A DNA stretch of 64,000 bases from Bradyrhizobium cosmicum (GCF_007290395.2 NZ_CP041656.2:62001-126000); one strand, 5' to 3'; counted from the stretch's first letter, positions 1-12,880 are shown. Program-made: numbers and translations. Notes: generated by a model from the letters alone, not told the origin.

Positions 1-812
1 TCGCGCTGATGGATGCCGGCGTGCCATTGAAGCGGCCGACCGCCGGTATCGCGATGGGCCTGATCCTCGAAGACAAGCGCTTCGCGGTTCTCTCGGACAT
101 TCTCGGTGACGAAGATCATCTCGGCGACATGGACTTCAAGGTCGCCGGCACGGAAGCGGGCATCACCTCGCTCCAGATGGACATCAAGATCGAGGGCATC
201 ACCGAAGAGATCATGAAGGTCGCGCTCGGTCAGGCCAAGGATGGTCGTATCCACATCCTCGGCGAGATGGCCAAGGCGCTCACTAACGCCCGCGCCGAGC
301 TCGGCGAATACGCGCCGCGCATCGAGACCTTCAAGATCGCCACCGACAAGATCCGCGAAGTGATCGGCACCGGCGGCAAGGTGATCCGCGAGATCGTCGA
401 GAAGACCGGCGCCAAGGTCAACATCGAGGACGACGGCACCGTGAAGGTCGCCTCCTCCGACGGCGAGGCGATGAAGGCCGCGATCAAGTGGATCAAGTCG
501 ATCGCGTCCGATCCGGAAGTCGGCCAGATCTATGACGGCACCGTCGTCAAGGTGATGGAGTTCGGCGCCTTCGTGAACTTCTTCGGCTCCAAGGACGGTC
601 TCGTCCACATCAGTCAGCTCGCGTCGTCGCGCGTGCAGAAGACCTCCGACGTCGTCAAGGAAGGCGACAAGGTCAAGGTCAAGCTGCTCGGCTTCGACGA
701 CCGCGGCAAGACCCGCCTGTCGATGAAGGTCGTCGACCAGACCACCGGCGAAGACCTCGAGGGCAAGCTCGGCGACGGCGAGAAGGCCCCGCGCGAAGCG
801 GCCGGCGAGTAA
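1..812 (+). CDS. pnp: Polynucleotide phosphorylase, C-terminal part (5' end outside window)
   Basis: The gene is cut by the window start and is read in frame from base 3; about 269 C-terminal residues are visible. PNPase is a 3'-to-5' phosphorolytic exoribonuclease of mRNA decay. The visible part holds the end of the second RNase PH core ([12 protein letters not shown], then GIAMGLI), a KH domain with its GxxG-type loop ([12 protein letters not shown]) and an S1 RNA-binding domain ([15 protein letters not shown], then GLVHISQL). The acidic tail after S1 is usual for alphaproteobacterial PNPase. A strong intrinsic terminator follows 27 bases after the stop codon, so the gene ends its transcription unit. 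Identification is firm. Confidence 0.97.
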   Translation, partial: ALMDAGVPLKRPTAGIAMGLILEDKRFAVLSDILGDEDHLGDMDFKVAGTEAGITSLQMDIKIEGITEEIMKVALGQAKDGRIHILGEMAKALTNARAELGEYAPRIETFKIATDKIREVIGTGGKVIREIVEKTGAKVNIEDDGTVKVASSDGEAMKAAIKWIKSIASDPEVGQIYDGTVVKVMEFGAFVNFFGSKDGLVHISQLASSRVQKTSDVVKEGDKVKVKLLGFDDRGKTRLSMKVVDQTTGEDLEGKLGDGEKAPREAAGE

Positions 813-838
813 CCCTCGCTACCTGCCAGAAACACCAA

Positions 839-866
839 GGGCGGCCGAGAGGCCGCTCTTTTTGTT
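839..866 (+). terminator. Intrinsic terminator of pnp
   Basis: GCGGCC at 841-846 pairs with GGCCGC at 851-856 across a GAGA loop, and the stem is followed by TCTTTTTG. This is a textbook rho-independent terminator just after the pnp stop. Confidence 0.88.
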
Positions 867-1019
867 TGCCCTTTGCGACCTTCAGCGACGGAGCAGCCAT
901 GTGCGATTCCGCCGCAGCGTCACAATGACTGCGGTCGAAACCGGCGATAGGCACTGCCGCGTACCTGTTCTCACTGCCGCGCGCTTCATCGGCGGATCGT
1001 CCCCAGACAGGAGAACCAC

Positions 1020-1751
1020 ATGTCATCACTATCCCGGCGCCATCTCGTATTCGTCGCAACCGGTCTCGTTGCTGCCGCCGCCGCTCCGCGCCTCGTGTTC
1101 GCGCAGGCAGCGATGGCACTCGCAGGTCCGTTCAAGCTCGATCCGCTGACCTATCCGGCGAACGCGCTGGAACCGCATATCGATGCCAAGACGATGGAGA
1201 TCCACCACGACCGCCATCACCAGGCGTTCATCACCAACCTGAACAATTTCGCGAAGGACCATCCGCAGATCGCAGACAAGCCGGTCAGCGACGTGCTGGG
1301 CAATCTCGGCGCCGTGCCGGAAACAATCCGCACCGGCGTCCGCAACAGCATGGGCGGCCACGCCAACCACACCATGTTCTGGCAGATCATGGGACCAAAC
1401 GGCGGCAAACCAGAAGGTGCCCTGCTCGCCGCAATCGACAGCGACCTCGGCGGCATGGAGAAATTCCAGACCGACTTCAACGCCGCCGGCGGGCGCGTGT
1501 TCGGCTCGGGCTGGGTGTTCGTGACGGTCAGCAAGGACGGCAAGCTCGCGATCGAAACGCGGCCCAACCAGGACAATCCGATGATGGACGGCAAGCGCGC
1601 GCTGCTCGGCAACGACGTCTGGGAGCACGCCTATTACCTGAACTATCAGAACCGTCGGGCCGACTATCTCAAGGCCTGGTGGAATACGGTGAATTGGAAA
1701 GCCGTGGGCGAACGCTACGCCGCCGCCAAGGCCGGCACACTCGGCGTGTGA
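1020..1751 (+). CDS. Superoxide dismutase (Mn/Fe family) with Tat-type signal peptide
   Basis: 243 residues. Converts superoxide to peroxide and oxygen. The N-terminus carries twin arginines at residues 6-7 (SRRHLVF), a hydrophobic stretch, and an A-x-A-like end near residue 30 (VFAQA), so a periplasmic, Tat-exported enzyme is likely. The mature part has the family metal-ligand segments: MEIHHDRHHQAF, GGHANHTMFW and NDVWEHAYY. The GGHANHTMFW segment and the NGG that follows look more like the Mn than the Fe type, but metal choice cannot be read with certainty. An AGGAGA ribosome site lies upstream of the ATG. It is convergent with katG, so superoxide and peroxide defence sit side by side. Export of a Mn/Fe SOD is less common than a cytosolic form. 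Confidence 0.93.
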   Translation: MSSLSRRHLVFVATGLVAAAAAPRLVFAQAAMALAGPFKLDPLTYPANALEPHIDAKTMEIHHDRHHQAFITNLNNFAKDHPQIADKPVSDVLGNLGAVPETIRTGVRNSMGGHANHTMFWQIMGPNGGKPEGALLAAIDSDLGGMEKFQTDFNAAGGRVFGSGWVFVTVSKDGKLAIETRPNQDNPMMDGKRALLGNDVWEHAYYLNYQNRRADYLKAWWNTVNWKAVGERYAAAKAGTLGV

Positions 1752-1773
1752 CGACGATCCGAGCCATGAAAGA

Positions 1774-1800
1774 GGGCGGCCTCTCGGCCGCCCCCTTCTG
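1774..1800. terminator. Shared terminator hairpin between sod and katG
   Basis: An 8-bp perfect stem (GGGCGGCC at 1774-1781, GGCCGCCC at 1786-1793) with a TCTC loop lies between two convergent genes. It has a pyrimidine-rich tail on the plus strand and TCTTTC on the minus strand, so it may act in both directions. Confidence 0.75.
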
Positions 1801-1821
1801 TTTATCGCTCGCTGATCGGGA

Positions 1822-5031
<3,210 letters not shown>

Positions 5032-5038
5032 AGTCCCG

Positions 5039-5503
5039 ATGCCGCATCCGATCATTCGCCCCGCACGCACCGACGAATTTGACGAGGTCGGCCGTGTCTG
5101 GATGGAGAGCTGGGTCTCGACCGGGCTCGGCGAAGCCAGCGACTTCCTGCTGGCCAATCTGCGTGCGCGCGTCAGGCGCGAGATCGAGCACGGCTGGACC
5201 CTGTTCGTCGCCGACGACAACGGCACGATCGCCGCGATGCTGGCGCTGCACCTGCCAAAACTCTATCTCGACATGCTGTTCGTCGGGCCCGCCTATCAGG
5301 GCCAATTGCTCGGCCGACAATTGCTCGCCTTCGCGCGTACGCAAATGCCGGATGAAATGTACCTGCGCTGCGTCCGCGAGAACGAAAAGGCCTGGCGCTG
5401 GTACGAGCGCGAGGGCTTTGTGTTCGAGAAGGAAGAGGTCGAACCGTCGAACGGGTTTGTGATGAAGTATTATCGGTGGAAGCGGCAGGGGCCCACCGGT
5501 TAG
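5039..5503 (+). CDS. GNAT-family N-acetyltransferase
   Basis: 154 residues starting MPHPIIRPA, 7 bases after the oxyR stop and so probably co-transcribed. GNAT enzymes move an acetyl group from acetyl-CoA to an amine. The acetyl-CoA binding segment is visible as a hydrophobic strand (YLDMLFVGPAYQG) followed by a Q/R-x-x-G-x-G/A-like loop (QGQLLGRQLL), and the C-terminal NEKAWRWYEREGF motif is typical. The substrate cannot be told. An alternative upstream TTG start within the oxyR end is possible. Confidence 0.85.
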   Translation: MPHPIIRPARTDEFDEVGRVWMESWVSTGLGEASDFLLANLRARVRREIEHGWTLFVADDNGTIAAMLALHLPKLYLDMLFVGPAYQGQLLGRQLLAFARTQMPDEMYLRCVRENEKAWRWYEREGFVFEKEEVEPSNGFVMKYYRWKRQGPTG

Positions 5504-5595
5504 ACGGCGACCTCCCGATGCAGCTTGCGGTTGTCATGATCCCAATTTAGTGTGGCGTGTCCCGATTTGTTCCGCTGCCCCATGCCTTGGAATCC

Positions 5596-6417
5596 ATGAT
5601 TCGATTTGCTGTTTCCGTGATCGCTCTGCTGTGCCCTCTCGCTCTGGCAGCAGCTCAAACCCCTCCCTCGACCACGCCGCCCTCAAAGCCAGCAGTCAGG
5701 AAAGCGGCGACAAAGCCGAAGGCGCCGGCAGTCAAATCGCCCGAGCCTGCAAACGCCGGTCCGTGCCGTCTTGGCGTGATCTCGGTGATCGGCGAGCACT
5801 ACTCCGTGCAGAAGTTTGGCGTGACGATCTTCGAGGCTGAGGCAGACGAGGTCCCAATCGACTGGGGCCTCGATGATCTGGTTTTCGCTCGTGTGCGTGC
5901 GGCAACGAACAACGATCCTTCGGTCCGCAGGATCGCCTATCCCAAGGGCGCCTTCGAGCCTTTCTACCATGCGAAAGCGATCTTCATCCCGGACCCCAAA
6001 GAGAGCCTGCCGGTGATCGTGAAGAGCTTCACCGCGAATACGAATTGCGATCGCTATCTTGTCGCAACCACGTTCAAGTCGAAGCTGCCGAACTCGAACA
6101 TGACGCTGAACGGCATCGGCACCTACAATCAGGGGCTCGGGAAAATCATCCGGCACTCGCACATTTTCGCCAATGTTGCGATCACGCTAATTGATGGCCG
6201 GAGCTACGAGGAAATCAAGCGGCCCTTTGTGAATTTTGGCGCGAACTTCGCCGCAAGCATGCGACTGACCGAAGATCCGTTGAACAAGCTCGACAACTCT
6301 CTATTCCCTGACCCGCCAGCAGCGGCTTCGGCCAGCGCGGCGCTGCGCGAGAGGACGCGAGCACTCATCACAGACAGGCTCGATCGGGGCTTGCCCGGCT
6401 ATCTCAAGGAAGATTGA
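5596..6417 (+). CDS. Secreted protein of unknown function
   Basis: 273 residues from the ATG at 5596, chosen because it begins a clear Sec signal peptide (MIRFAVSVIALLCPLALAAA, cleavage near AAAQ). A Pro/Ala/Lys-rich linker follows (about residues 22-55), then a folded part with two cysteines (GPCRLGV and NTNCDRYL) that could form a disulfide. No family was recognised. A GTG at 5557 in the same frame would add 13 residues and hide the signal peptide. It is flanked by a GNAT gene and a glutathione S-transferase on the same strand, with no operon evidence. Confidence 0.72.
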   Translation: MIRFAVSVIALLCPLALAAAQTPPSTTPPSKPAVRKAATKPKAPAVKSPEPANAGPCRLGVISVIGEHYSVQKFGVTIFEAEADEVPIDWGLDDLVFARVRAATNNDPSVRRIAYPKGAFEPFYHAKAIFIPDPKESLPVIVKSFTANTNCDRYLVATTFKSKLPNSNMTLNGIGTYNQGLGKIIRHSHIFANVAITLIDGRSYEEIKRPFVNFGANFAASMRLTEDPLNKLDNSLFPDPPAAASASAALRERTRALITDRLDRGLPGYLKED

Positions 6418-6549
6418 GCGGGAGCATTGTCGCCGGGCAGGGCCGCCGAAGACGCCCGGGATCATCTGGATGCACAGCGGATTTCGGATACGATGGGGGA
6501 AGGTGATGAATCTGCTGCCGTGCCTGGTTCCGTTGAAAGGTCCGCTCCC

Positions 6550-7146
6550 ATGATCAAGCTCTATTGGTCGCCGCGCTCGCGCTCGTTCTCGACGCTCTGG
6601 CTGATGGAAGAGAGCGGCCTGCTCTATGCGCGCGTGTTGACCGACATTTCGACCGGGGCGCAGAAGGCGCCGGATTTCCTCAAGGTCAATCCGATGGGCA
6701 AGGTGCCGGCGCTCAGCGACGGCGATGCCGCGCTCGGCGAGGCCGCGGCGATCTGCGCCTACATCGCCGACCGCTATCCCGAGATGAAGCTTGCGCCTGC
6801 AGTGAGCGACCCTCGCCGCGCGCGCTATCTGCAATGGCTGTTCTTCTCGCCGGGCTGCATCGAGCCGGCGATCATCCAGATCTTCACCAAAATCGAAGTG
6901 CCGAGTTCGACCGCGGCCTGGGGCAGCGCGACGCAGGTCTTCGACGTGCTCGAGGCCGCGCTCGCCAACGGGCCGTGGATTCTCGGCGAGGAATTTTCGG
7001 CCGCCGACATCATGATCGGCTCAGGGCTGAACTTTGCGGTGCGCCTGTTCAAGATGGCGCCGTCGCGCCCGGCCTTCGAGGCCTATATCGCCCGCTGCAT
7101 GGCGCGGCCCGCGTTCCAGCGCGCGGAAAGGATCGCAGCCGGCTGA
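6550..7146 (+). CDS. Glutathione S-transferase family protein
   Basis: 198 residues. The start is the ATG of MIKLYWSPRSRSF; upstream in-frame codons look non-coding. The N-terminal thioredoxin-like domain has the active-site region (YWSPRSRS), the conserved cis-Pro segment (NPMGKVPALSDGD) and the glutathione gamma-Glu contact (GEAAAICAYIADRY). The all-alpha C-terminal domain contains the FSAADIMIGSGLNF stretch (N-capping box, normally S/TxxD). Likely conjugates or reduces electrophiles with glutathione; substrate unknown. Confidence 0.9.
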   Translation: MIKLYWSPRSRSFSTLWLMEESGLLYARVLTDISTGAQKAPDFLKVNPMGKVPALSDGDAALGEAAAICAYIADRYPEMKLAPAVSDPRRARYLQWLFFSPGCIEPAIIQIFTKIEVPSSTAAWGSATQVFDVLEAALANGPWILGEEFSAADIMIGSGLNFAVRLFKMAPSRPAFEAYIARCMARPAFQRAERIAAG

Positions 7147-7156
7147 AGCAGCCAGC

Positions 7157-9211
7157 TCAAAGCCTGATCTTGAGGACCGCGAGGCCGGATTGCTGGAGCA
7201 GCCCGGAGGATGTCGCAGCAAGCCCATAGCGGAGGCCGAGATCGAATCCCTTGCCGTCCGCCGCGACCAGTCCCACCGCGGTCGAGTAGATCCACGGCGA
7301 CAGCATGAGACCGTTGGTGACGAATGTGTCGCCGCCGCCGGCAAAGGCCGACCTGACCTGAACGCCCTGATTCAGCGCGTTGTAGCCGACACCTACATCG
7401 CCGGTGAGATGGACCTGCCGCGCGATCTGGTAAGCGCCCTTCAACCCGGCCGTCAGCGTCAATTCACGATAGGTTTGCGAATCGACGTTGAGGCTGAAGC
7501 CGCCTGCGCCGCTTTCCTGGTAGGCGGGCGCGCGGACATGACCGTAGTCGAGCCGCAGCGACGGCGACAATGCAAATCCAGGCTCAACCGGGATCAGCTT
7601 GCGGATTCCGGCCTCGGCATGCCCGCTGTAGGAGCGATAGCCGGAACCGGCCATGCCGTTGATGAAGGAAAGCGAGCGGCTCTCACCATTGTCATTCAGG
7701 GCGCCATCAACCTGGCCCTCGAGCCGAAAACCGTTGCCGAGCGCATACGCACCGTAGAGCCCCGATTGGTATGAATCGATGCCGAGCCGGTTGGGAACCG
7801 CATCGTCGCTTCCGGTGACCGTGTAGTGGGAATAGGCGAACACACCGCCCAACATCGCACGCGCGGAGATCATCGAGTCGGCGCCGACCGCTATGCCGCC
7901 CCCGGACGCATTGTATCCGGAGATGCCGTCGACGCTTCCCTGCCGGACGCTGCCGCCAAGCGGCTTCATCCAGATGTTGCGCTCGGGCACGGTGCCACCG
8001 TTCGGGCCGATGACGTCGTCGAGCCGTCCTGCCATCGCCTGCTGAAACGCGCGCTGCGTCGCGTAGGTCGCCTGCGATGCCGCGCCGGTCAGAACGGGCA
8101 GGGTCTGGTTGACCGCTTTGACGAGGTCCGGCCCGCTCAGATTGTCGAGGGCGGCAAAGCCCGGCGCCATCGGGCCGGTCCAACCAAGTGACGTCGTCGA
8201 GAGGCGATACAGCATGTCTGCCGCTCCCAGTCCGGCACGGCTGCCCTGGGATTGCAGGGATTCGGCATAGGGTCGCACCAGCGAGAGAGCGGCCACGCCG
8301 CCGGTCGGGTTGCCAGAGAGGTCGTAGGTGTAGACCAGCATCTGCGTACCCGACGCATCGCCGCTCGCGGCGCCGTAGAGGCTGGTGAGGGTGCCGCGCG
8401 AGAGCGTGTTGAAGAGAACATTGCCCTCGGGTGTCACCGACCCCAGCAAGGTGAAGTTGGCGCTGCTGCTTCCAGCGGGCGCGATCCCGGCGCCCCAGAA
8501 ATATCCGTTCTGGTAGTTTGTCACGACGAACCGGCCCGGCGCCGACGTGCCGAACAGCGTGGAGCTGACGATCCGCCAAGGCGTGCCAGACATCCACGCC
8601 CATTGCGGAACGGAGTTCGCGGGGACCGGTTCGGCAGGCGGCGGCGTGAAGGTCGCGGGATCGTAAGGGAGCATATAGGCCCAGTGCGTCACCAGCAGGC
8701 TATCGCCGGTGATCATCTGCATTTCCATCGCGGTCACACCGTTGATGGTCCGCATGTGGCCGAGACCGACGGTGACCACGCCGCCGCCGGTCGGCGTGAA
8801 CTGCATCGTGATCTGGCCAGCGCTGGTGACAAAACCCTGGATGGTCGAGGTATCGGTGAGAAGCGCCGGCCCGATCTTCAGCTGCGCAACGCTCGTGCCG
8901 GAAAAGGAGCCGTTGGTCGCGGTCGCAAGCGACCACAGCGTCTGGTCACCGATCGGGATCGGATTGGAGAAGCTGGTCGTCGGCGCAGCGTAGGCCAGCA
9001 GTTGGGCGACCGGCACATACCAGTTAGTGTTCGACAGGGTCGAATCCCAGATCGTCGACTGTGCCCGGGCATACGAGCTTCCACAGAGTAATGCTGCGCA
9101 TGCAATCGACACCCGCACGCTTGCGCGACTTGTCGTATGCCCTCTCAGCAAGACCCGCCCCTCCCGAGCCGCGGGCCACGAATCCGCGGCGCCATCCGCC
9201 ACAACAGACAT
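7157..9211 (-). CDS. Autotransporter-type outer-membrane protein
   Basis: 684 residues. An N-terminal region ending in a hydrophobic stretch and ARAQ looks like an extended signal peptide (residues about 1-50). A Ser/Thr/Gly-rich passenger of roughly 350 residues follows. The last ~270 residues look like an autotransporter beta-barrel: NIWMKPLGG, then GYNASGGGIAVGAD, alternating polar/apolar strands with many aromatic residues, and a final LAVLKIRL strand. The passenger carries no motif I recognise as enzyme or adhesin. It is convergent with the GST gene. The start is uncertain, since TTG or GTG codons nearer the signal core could be used. Confidence 0.8.
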   Translation of the reverse strand: MSVVADGAADSWPAAREGRVLLRGHTTSRASVRVSIACAALLCGSSYARAQSTIWDSTLSNTNWYVPVAQLLAYAAPTTSFSNPIPIGDQTLWSLATATNGSFSGTSVAQLKIGPALLTDTSTIQGFVTSAGQITMQFTPTGGGVVTVGLGHMRTINGVTAMEMQMITGDSLLVTHWAYMLPYDPATFTPPPAEPVPANSVPQWAWMSGTPWRIVSSTLFGTSAPGRFVVTNYQNGYFWGAGIAPAGSSSANFTLLGSVTPEGNVLFNTLSRGTLTSLYGAASGDASGTQMLVYTYDLSGNPTGGVAALSLVRPYAESLQSQGSRAGLGAADMLYRLSTTSLGWTGPMAPGFAALDNLSGPDLVKAVNQTLPVLTGAASQATYATQRAFQQAMAGRLDDVIGPNGGTVPERNIWMKPLGGSVRQGSVDGISGYNASGGGIAVGADSMISARAMLGGVFAYSHYTVTGSDDAVPNRLGIDSYQSGLYGAYALGNGFRLEGQVDGALNDNGESRSLSFINGMAGSGYRSYSGHAEAGIRKLIPVEPGFALSPSLRLDYGHVRAPAYQESGAGGFSLNVDSQTYRELTLTAGLKGAYQIARQVHLTGDVGVGYNALNQGVQVRSAFAGGGDTFVTNGLMLSPWIYSTAVGLVAADGKGFDLGLRYGLAATSSGLLQQSGLAVLKIRL

Positions 9212-9288
9212 GACTCCATCAACCGAGTCTACCTCGTGATCTTGGGGGGGCGAGGAGCGGCCCCGGCGTCAGGCGGCCTGCAGACACC

Positions 9289-10086
9289 TTACTCCGTCTT
9301 CAAATCGTCCGGCCTCGGCATCAGGATGGTGTTGTAGCCGGAATCGACATAGTGGATCTCGCCAGTCACGCCGCCGGAGAGATCCGACAACAGATAGAGC
9401 GCCGAGCCGCCTAGCTCATCGAGCGTGACGCCGCGGCGGAGCGGCGAATGCTTTTGCATGAAGGCGAACATCGCGCGCGCCTCGCCGATGCCGGAGCCGG
9501 CGAGCGTGCGGATGGGACCTGCGGAGATCGCATTGACGCGGATGCCGCGCGGTCCGAAATCGGAGGCGAGATAGCGCACCGAGGCTTCCAGCGCCGCCTT
9601 GGCCACGCCCATCACGTTGTAGTTCGGCATCGCGCGCTCCGAGGCGCCGAAGGTCAGCGTGATCATGCTGCCGCCCTCGGTCATCAGCTCGGCGGCGCGT
9701 TTTGCCACCTCCGTGAACGAGAAGCAGGAGATCACCATGGTGCGCGAAAAGTTTTCGCGGCTGGTGTCGGCGTAGCGGCCCTTCAGCTCGTTCTTGTCGG
9801 CGAAGCCGATGGCATGGATCACGAAATCCAGCCGGCCCCATTTTTCACGGAGCGCATCGAATGTCGCATCGACACTGGCGATGTCCTCGACGTCGCAGGG
9901 CAGCACCAATTCCACGCCAAGCTGCTCCGCCAGCGGCTTGACGCGCTTGCCGAGGGCTTCGCCCTGGAAGGTGAAGGCGAGCTCGGCGCCATGGGCATGC
10001 AGCGTCTTCGCCATACCCCAGGCGATCGAATGATCATTGGCGATGCCCATGATCAGACCGCGCTTGCCCTTCATCAAACCTTCCAT
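9289..10086 (-). CDS. fabI: Enoyl-[acyl-carrier-protein] reductase (NADH) FabI
   Basis: 265 residues, short-chain dehydrogenase fold. Carries out the last reduction of each fatty acid elongation round. Visible: the modified nucleotide-binding loop GIANDHSIAWGMA, the catalytic Tyr-x6-Lys (YNVMGVAK), and the FabI-type SAGPIRTLA substrate loop. Follows fabB on the same strand after a 165-base gap filled by a repeat, so it may be transcribed with fabA-fabB or from its own promoter. ATG at 10074 (MKGKRGL) is an alternative start. Confidence 0.96.
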   Translation of the reverse strand: MEGLMKGKRGLIMGIANDHSIAWGMAKTLHAHGAELAFTFQGEALGKRVKPLAEQLGVELVLPCDVEDIASVDATFDALREKWGRLDFVIHAIGFADKNELKGRYADTSRENFSRTMVISCFSFTEVAKRAAELMTEGGSMITLTFGASERAMPNYNVMGVAKAALEASVRYLASDFGPRGIRVNAISAGPIRTLAGSGIGEARAMFAFMQKHSPLRRGVTLDELGGSALYLLSDLSGGVTGEIHYVDSGYNTILMPRPDDLKTE

Positions 10087-10107
10087 TTCAAGATCACCTT
10101 CCGCTCT

Positions 10108-10230
10108 TCGTCATGCCCGGGCTTGTCCCGGGCATCCACGCCCTTTGCAGCCTGAGGCCAATACGTGGATGGCCGGGACATCAAGCGCGAAGACGCGCTT
10201 CGCGCTTTTGCCGGCCATGACGAGAAAATC
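10108..10230. repeat. Palindromic intergenic repeat between fabB and fabI
   Basis: Contains a 9-bp perfect hairpin (ATGCCCGGG 10113-10121, CCCGGGCAT 10127-10135) and a second, partly complementary block ending GCCGGCCATGACG near 10224, so the whole unit can fold back on itself. A related short version is found after irr (12909-12935). Confidence 0.65.
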
Positions 10231-10251
10231 AACGCGACGCCAGCAAGGACG

Positions 10252-11475
10252 TCACACATCCAGCCGGCTGAACACCAGCGTGGCGTTGGTGCCGCCGAAG
10301 CCGAAGGAGTTCGACAGCACGGTGCCGATCTTGACGTTGTCGATGCGCTTGCGCACGATCGGCATGTCGGCGAATACCGGATCGAGCTCCTGGATGTGTG
10401 CGCTTTCGCAGATGAAACCGTTGTTCATCATCAGCAGCGAGTAGATCGCTTCCTGCACGCCGGTGGCGCCCAGCGAGTGGCCGGTCAGCGCCTTGGTCGC
10501 CGAGATCGGCGGGCACTTCTCGCCGACGCCGAACACCTTTCGGAGCGCCTCGATTTCCGGGGGATCGCCAGCCGGGGTCGAGGTGGCGTGCGGATTGATG
10601 TAGTCGACCTTGGTCTTCACCGTCGACATCGCCATGCGCATGCAGCGCTCGGCGCCTTCGCCCGACGGCGCGACCATGTCGTAACCATCGGATGTCGCGC
10701 CGTAGCCGACGATCTCGCCGTAGATGCGCGCGCCGCGCGCCTTGGCATGCTCCAGCTCTTCCAGCACCAGCACGCCGGCGCCGCCGGCAATGACGAAGCC
10801 ATCACGGTTGATGTCGTAGGGACGCGAGGCGGTGGCGGGCGTGTCGTTGTATTTCGAGGACATCGCGCCCATGGCGTCGAACAACACTGACAGCGACCAG
10901 TCCAATTCCTCGCAGCCACCGGCGAAGATGATGTCCTGCTTGCCGATCTGGATGGTCTCATAGGCGTTGCCGACGCAATGGTTCGAGGTCGCGCAGGCCG
11001 AGGAGATCGAATAGTTCACGCCCTTGATCTTGAACCAGGTCGCGAGCGTTGCGGAGGCGGTGGACGACATCGCCTTCGGCACTGCAAACGGGCCGACGCG
11101 CTTCGGGCCCTTGGTGCGGGTGATGTCCGCAGACTCGACGATGGTGCGGGCGGACGGGCCGCCGGAGCCCATGATGATGCCGGTGCGGATGTTGGAGACT
11201 TCGTCAGGCGACAGGCCGGAGTCCTGGATCGCCTGCTCCATCGCGATGTGATTCCAGCCCGCGCCCTGGCCGAGGAAGCGCATCGCACGGCGATCGACAA
11301 CCGTCGCAGGATCGATCGTCGGCGCACCTTGCACCTGCGAACGGAAGCCGAGCTCGGCATATTTCTCAGCCCGCGAAATGCCAGACTTCGCCTCGTGAAG
11401 GCTCGCAAGCACTTCCTGGGTGTTGTTTCCGATGGACGAGACGATGCCCATCCCGGTGACCACAACCCGCCTCAT
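10252..11475 (-). CDS. fabB: 3-oxoacyl-[acyl-carrier-protein] synthase I FabB
   Basis: 407 residues of the thiolase-like condensing enzyme fold. Catalytic Cys161 lies in [12 protein letters not shown] and the two histidines in [11 protein letters not shown] and [10 protein letters not shown], giving the Cys-His-His triad of the KAS I/II class. Placed 40 bases after fabA, it is the partner that elongates the cis-3-decenoyl-ACP made by FabA, so FabB rather than FabF is the better name. Confidence 0.94.
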   Translation of the reverse strand: MRRVVVTGMGIVSSIGNNTQEVLASLHEAKSGISRAEKYAELGFRSQVQGAPTIDPATVVDRRAMRFLGQGAGWNHIAMEQAIQDSGLSPDEVSNIRTGIIMGSGGPSARTIVESADITRTKGPKRVGPFAVPKAMSSTASATLATWFKIKGVNYSISSACATSNHCVGNAYETIQIGKQDIIFAGGCEELDWSLSVLFDAMGAMSSKYNDTPATASRPYDINRDGFVIAGGAGVLVLEELEHAKARGARIYGEIVGYGATSDGYDMVAPSGEGAERCMRMAMSTVKTKVDYINPHATSTPAGDPPEIEALRKVFGVGEKCPPISATKALTGHSLGATGVQEAIYSLLMMNNGFICESAHIQELDPVFADMPIVRKRIDNVKIGTVLSNSFGFGGTNATLVFSRLDV

Positions 11476-11515
11476 GACAGCCTCGCCTAAATCGTTGTCT
11501 TTCTTGGTGATGCGC

Positions 11516-12037
11516 TCAGCTCAGGCTCGTACCCTGCTTGAACAGGCCGACCTTCAGATCCTTCGCGCGATAGATAATCTGGTCATCGACCGAAAGCCAC
11601 CCGTCGGCGATGCCGAGCACGAGCTTTGAACGCATCACGCGTTTGATGTCGACGTTGTACACAACCTTGCGGGCCTCGGGCAGCACCTGGCCGCTGAACT
11701 TTAATTCGTTCAGTCCGAGCGCGCGCCCTCGACCTTCGCCCCCGGTCCAGCCCAGGAAGAAGCCGACCATTTGCCACAGCGCATCGAGGCCGAGGCAGCC
11801 GGGCATGACAGGATCGTTCTTGAAGTGGCAGCCGAAGAACCAGAGGTCGGGCTTCACGTCGAGCTCGGCGCGCACCACGCCCTTGCCGAACTCGCCGCCA
11901 TTGTCGTTGATCTCCGTGATGCGGTCGAACATCAGCATCGGCGGCAGCGGCAGCTGGGCATTGCCCGGGCCGAACATCTCGCCGCGGGCACATGCCAGCA
12001 GATCTTCGTATTCGTAACCATTGCGCCTGTTCAACAT
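11516..12037 (-). CDS. fabA: 3-hydroxydecanoyl-ACP dehydratase/isomerase FabA
   Basis: 173 residues with a hot-dog fold. FabA dehydrates 3-hydroxydecanoyl-ACP and isomerises the product, the branch point to unsaturated fatty acids. The catalytic pair is clear: His71 in [14 protein letters not shown] and Asp85 in LGLDALWQ. First gene of fabA-fabB(-fabI), divergent from irr, an order found in many Rhizobiales. Confidence 0.97.
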   Translation of the reverse strand: MLNRRNGYEYEDLLACARGEMFGPGNAQLPLPPMLMFDRITEINDNGGEFGKGVVRAELDVKPDLWFFGCHFKNDPVMPGCLGLDALWQMVGFFLGWTGGEGRGRALGLNELKFSGQVLPEARKVVYNVDIKRVMRSKLVLGIADGWLSVDDQIIYRAKDLKVGLFKQGTSLS

Positions 12038-12388
12038 GCGGAAGCCTCTGTTCTAACCCCGATTGAGCGGCGTTTCTGGCAAAAATGGGCCCCGTTTAGT
12101 CCGGCAAAGCGGCGCCAATTGTCAGCGTCAGGCGCGAATGCCGAGAGCCCGGATGGTCTGCGGACCAGGCCTCAATGCCTGGCAGCGCCAAAATCGGTTT
12201 AGCGGAACCGCGCGCTCTCTAACACAGGCGATTTCGGGTGGCAAAGCAGTCTCATGAAGGTAAAATGACGCTATCCTCGCCCGGTTCCGAGCCTGATTAG
12301 AACCTCTCTAGTTGCGAGAAACTTGCATGTGCATCTATCTGTCCATATATTGCATATAGATAGTGTCCACGCGTGCCCGAAATTGGAA
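12038..12388. promoter_or_regulatory. fabA-irr divergent intergenic region with TGCAT repeats
   Basis: This 351-base gap must hold the fabA and irr promoters. Three direct TGCAT repeats occur at 12324-12328, 12330-12334 and 12351-12355. The block around them is AT-rich for this genome, and an imperfect inverted repeat (ATCTATCT at 12333-12340, ATAGATAG at 12355-12362) overlaps the last one. As I recall, published work on Bradyrhizobium irr describes Fur binding to imperfect direct repeats in this promoter rather than to a classical Fur box; these repeats fit that description. No gene is seen in the gap. Confidence 0.55.
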
Positions 12389-12880
12389 ATGAGCGAGAAT
12401 ACAGCGCCCCGTCACGACGACGACATCCATGCCGCGGCCCTTCTGTCCGGCCGCCAGCCGGCGTTGACCGGTTGCCCGTGGCATGACGTCAACGAAATGC
12501 TCCAGTCCGCGGGGCTTCGTCCGACGCGCCAGCGTATGGCGCTCGGCTGGCTCCTGTTCGGCAAGGGTGCGCGCCACCTCACGGCTGAAATGCTGTACGA
12601 GGAAGCGACACTGGCCAAGGTCCCGGTTTCGCTGGCGACCGTCTACAACACGCTGAACCAGCTCACCGATGCCGGCCTGCTCCGCCAGGTCAGCGTCGAC
12701 GGCACCAAGACCTATTTCGACACCAACGTCACCACCCACCACCATTACTACCTCGAGAACAGCCACGAGCTGGTCGATATCGAGGATCCGCATCTGGCGC
12801 TGTCCAAGATGCCGGAGGTGCCCGAGGGCTACGAGATCGCGCGCATCGACATGGTCGTGCGCCTGCGCAAGAAGCGCTGA
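12389..12880 (+). CDS. irr: Iron response regulator Irr (Fur family)
   Basis: 163 residues from the ATG at 12389, the length known for Bradyrhizobium Irr; the open frame extends 22 codons upstream but that part is promoter. Irr controls heme synthesis and iron genes and is degraded when heme is supplied. Key sites are all present: the heme-regulatory motif GCPWHD with Cys29, the winged-helix region (LRPTRQRMALGWLLF, then VPVSLATVYNTLNQL) and the triple histidine His117-119 (VTTHHHYYLEN), the second heme site. It lies divergent from fabA. Confidence 0.98.
   Translation: MSENTAPRHDDDIHAAALLSGRQPALTGCPWHDVNEMLQSAGLRPTRQRMALGWLLFGKGARHLTAEMLYEEATLAKVPVSLATVYNTLNQLTDAGLLRQVSVDGTKTYFDTNVTTHHHYYLENSHELVDIEDPHLALSKMPEVPEGYEIARIDMVVRLRKKR

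Noticed and set aside
862..1149. Small open frame between pnp and sod
   Set aside because: Overlaps the sod start out of frame and begins at the pnp terminator; no ribosome site.
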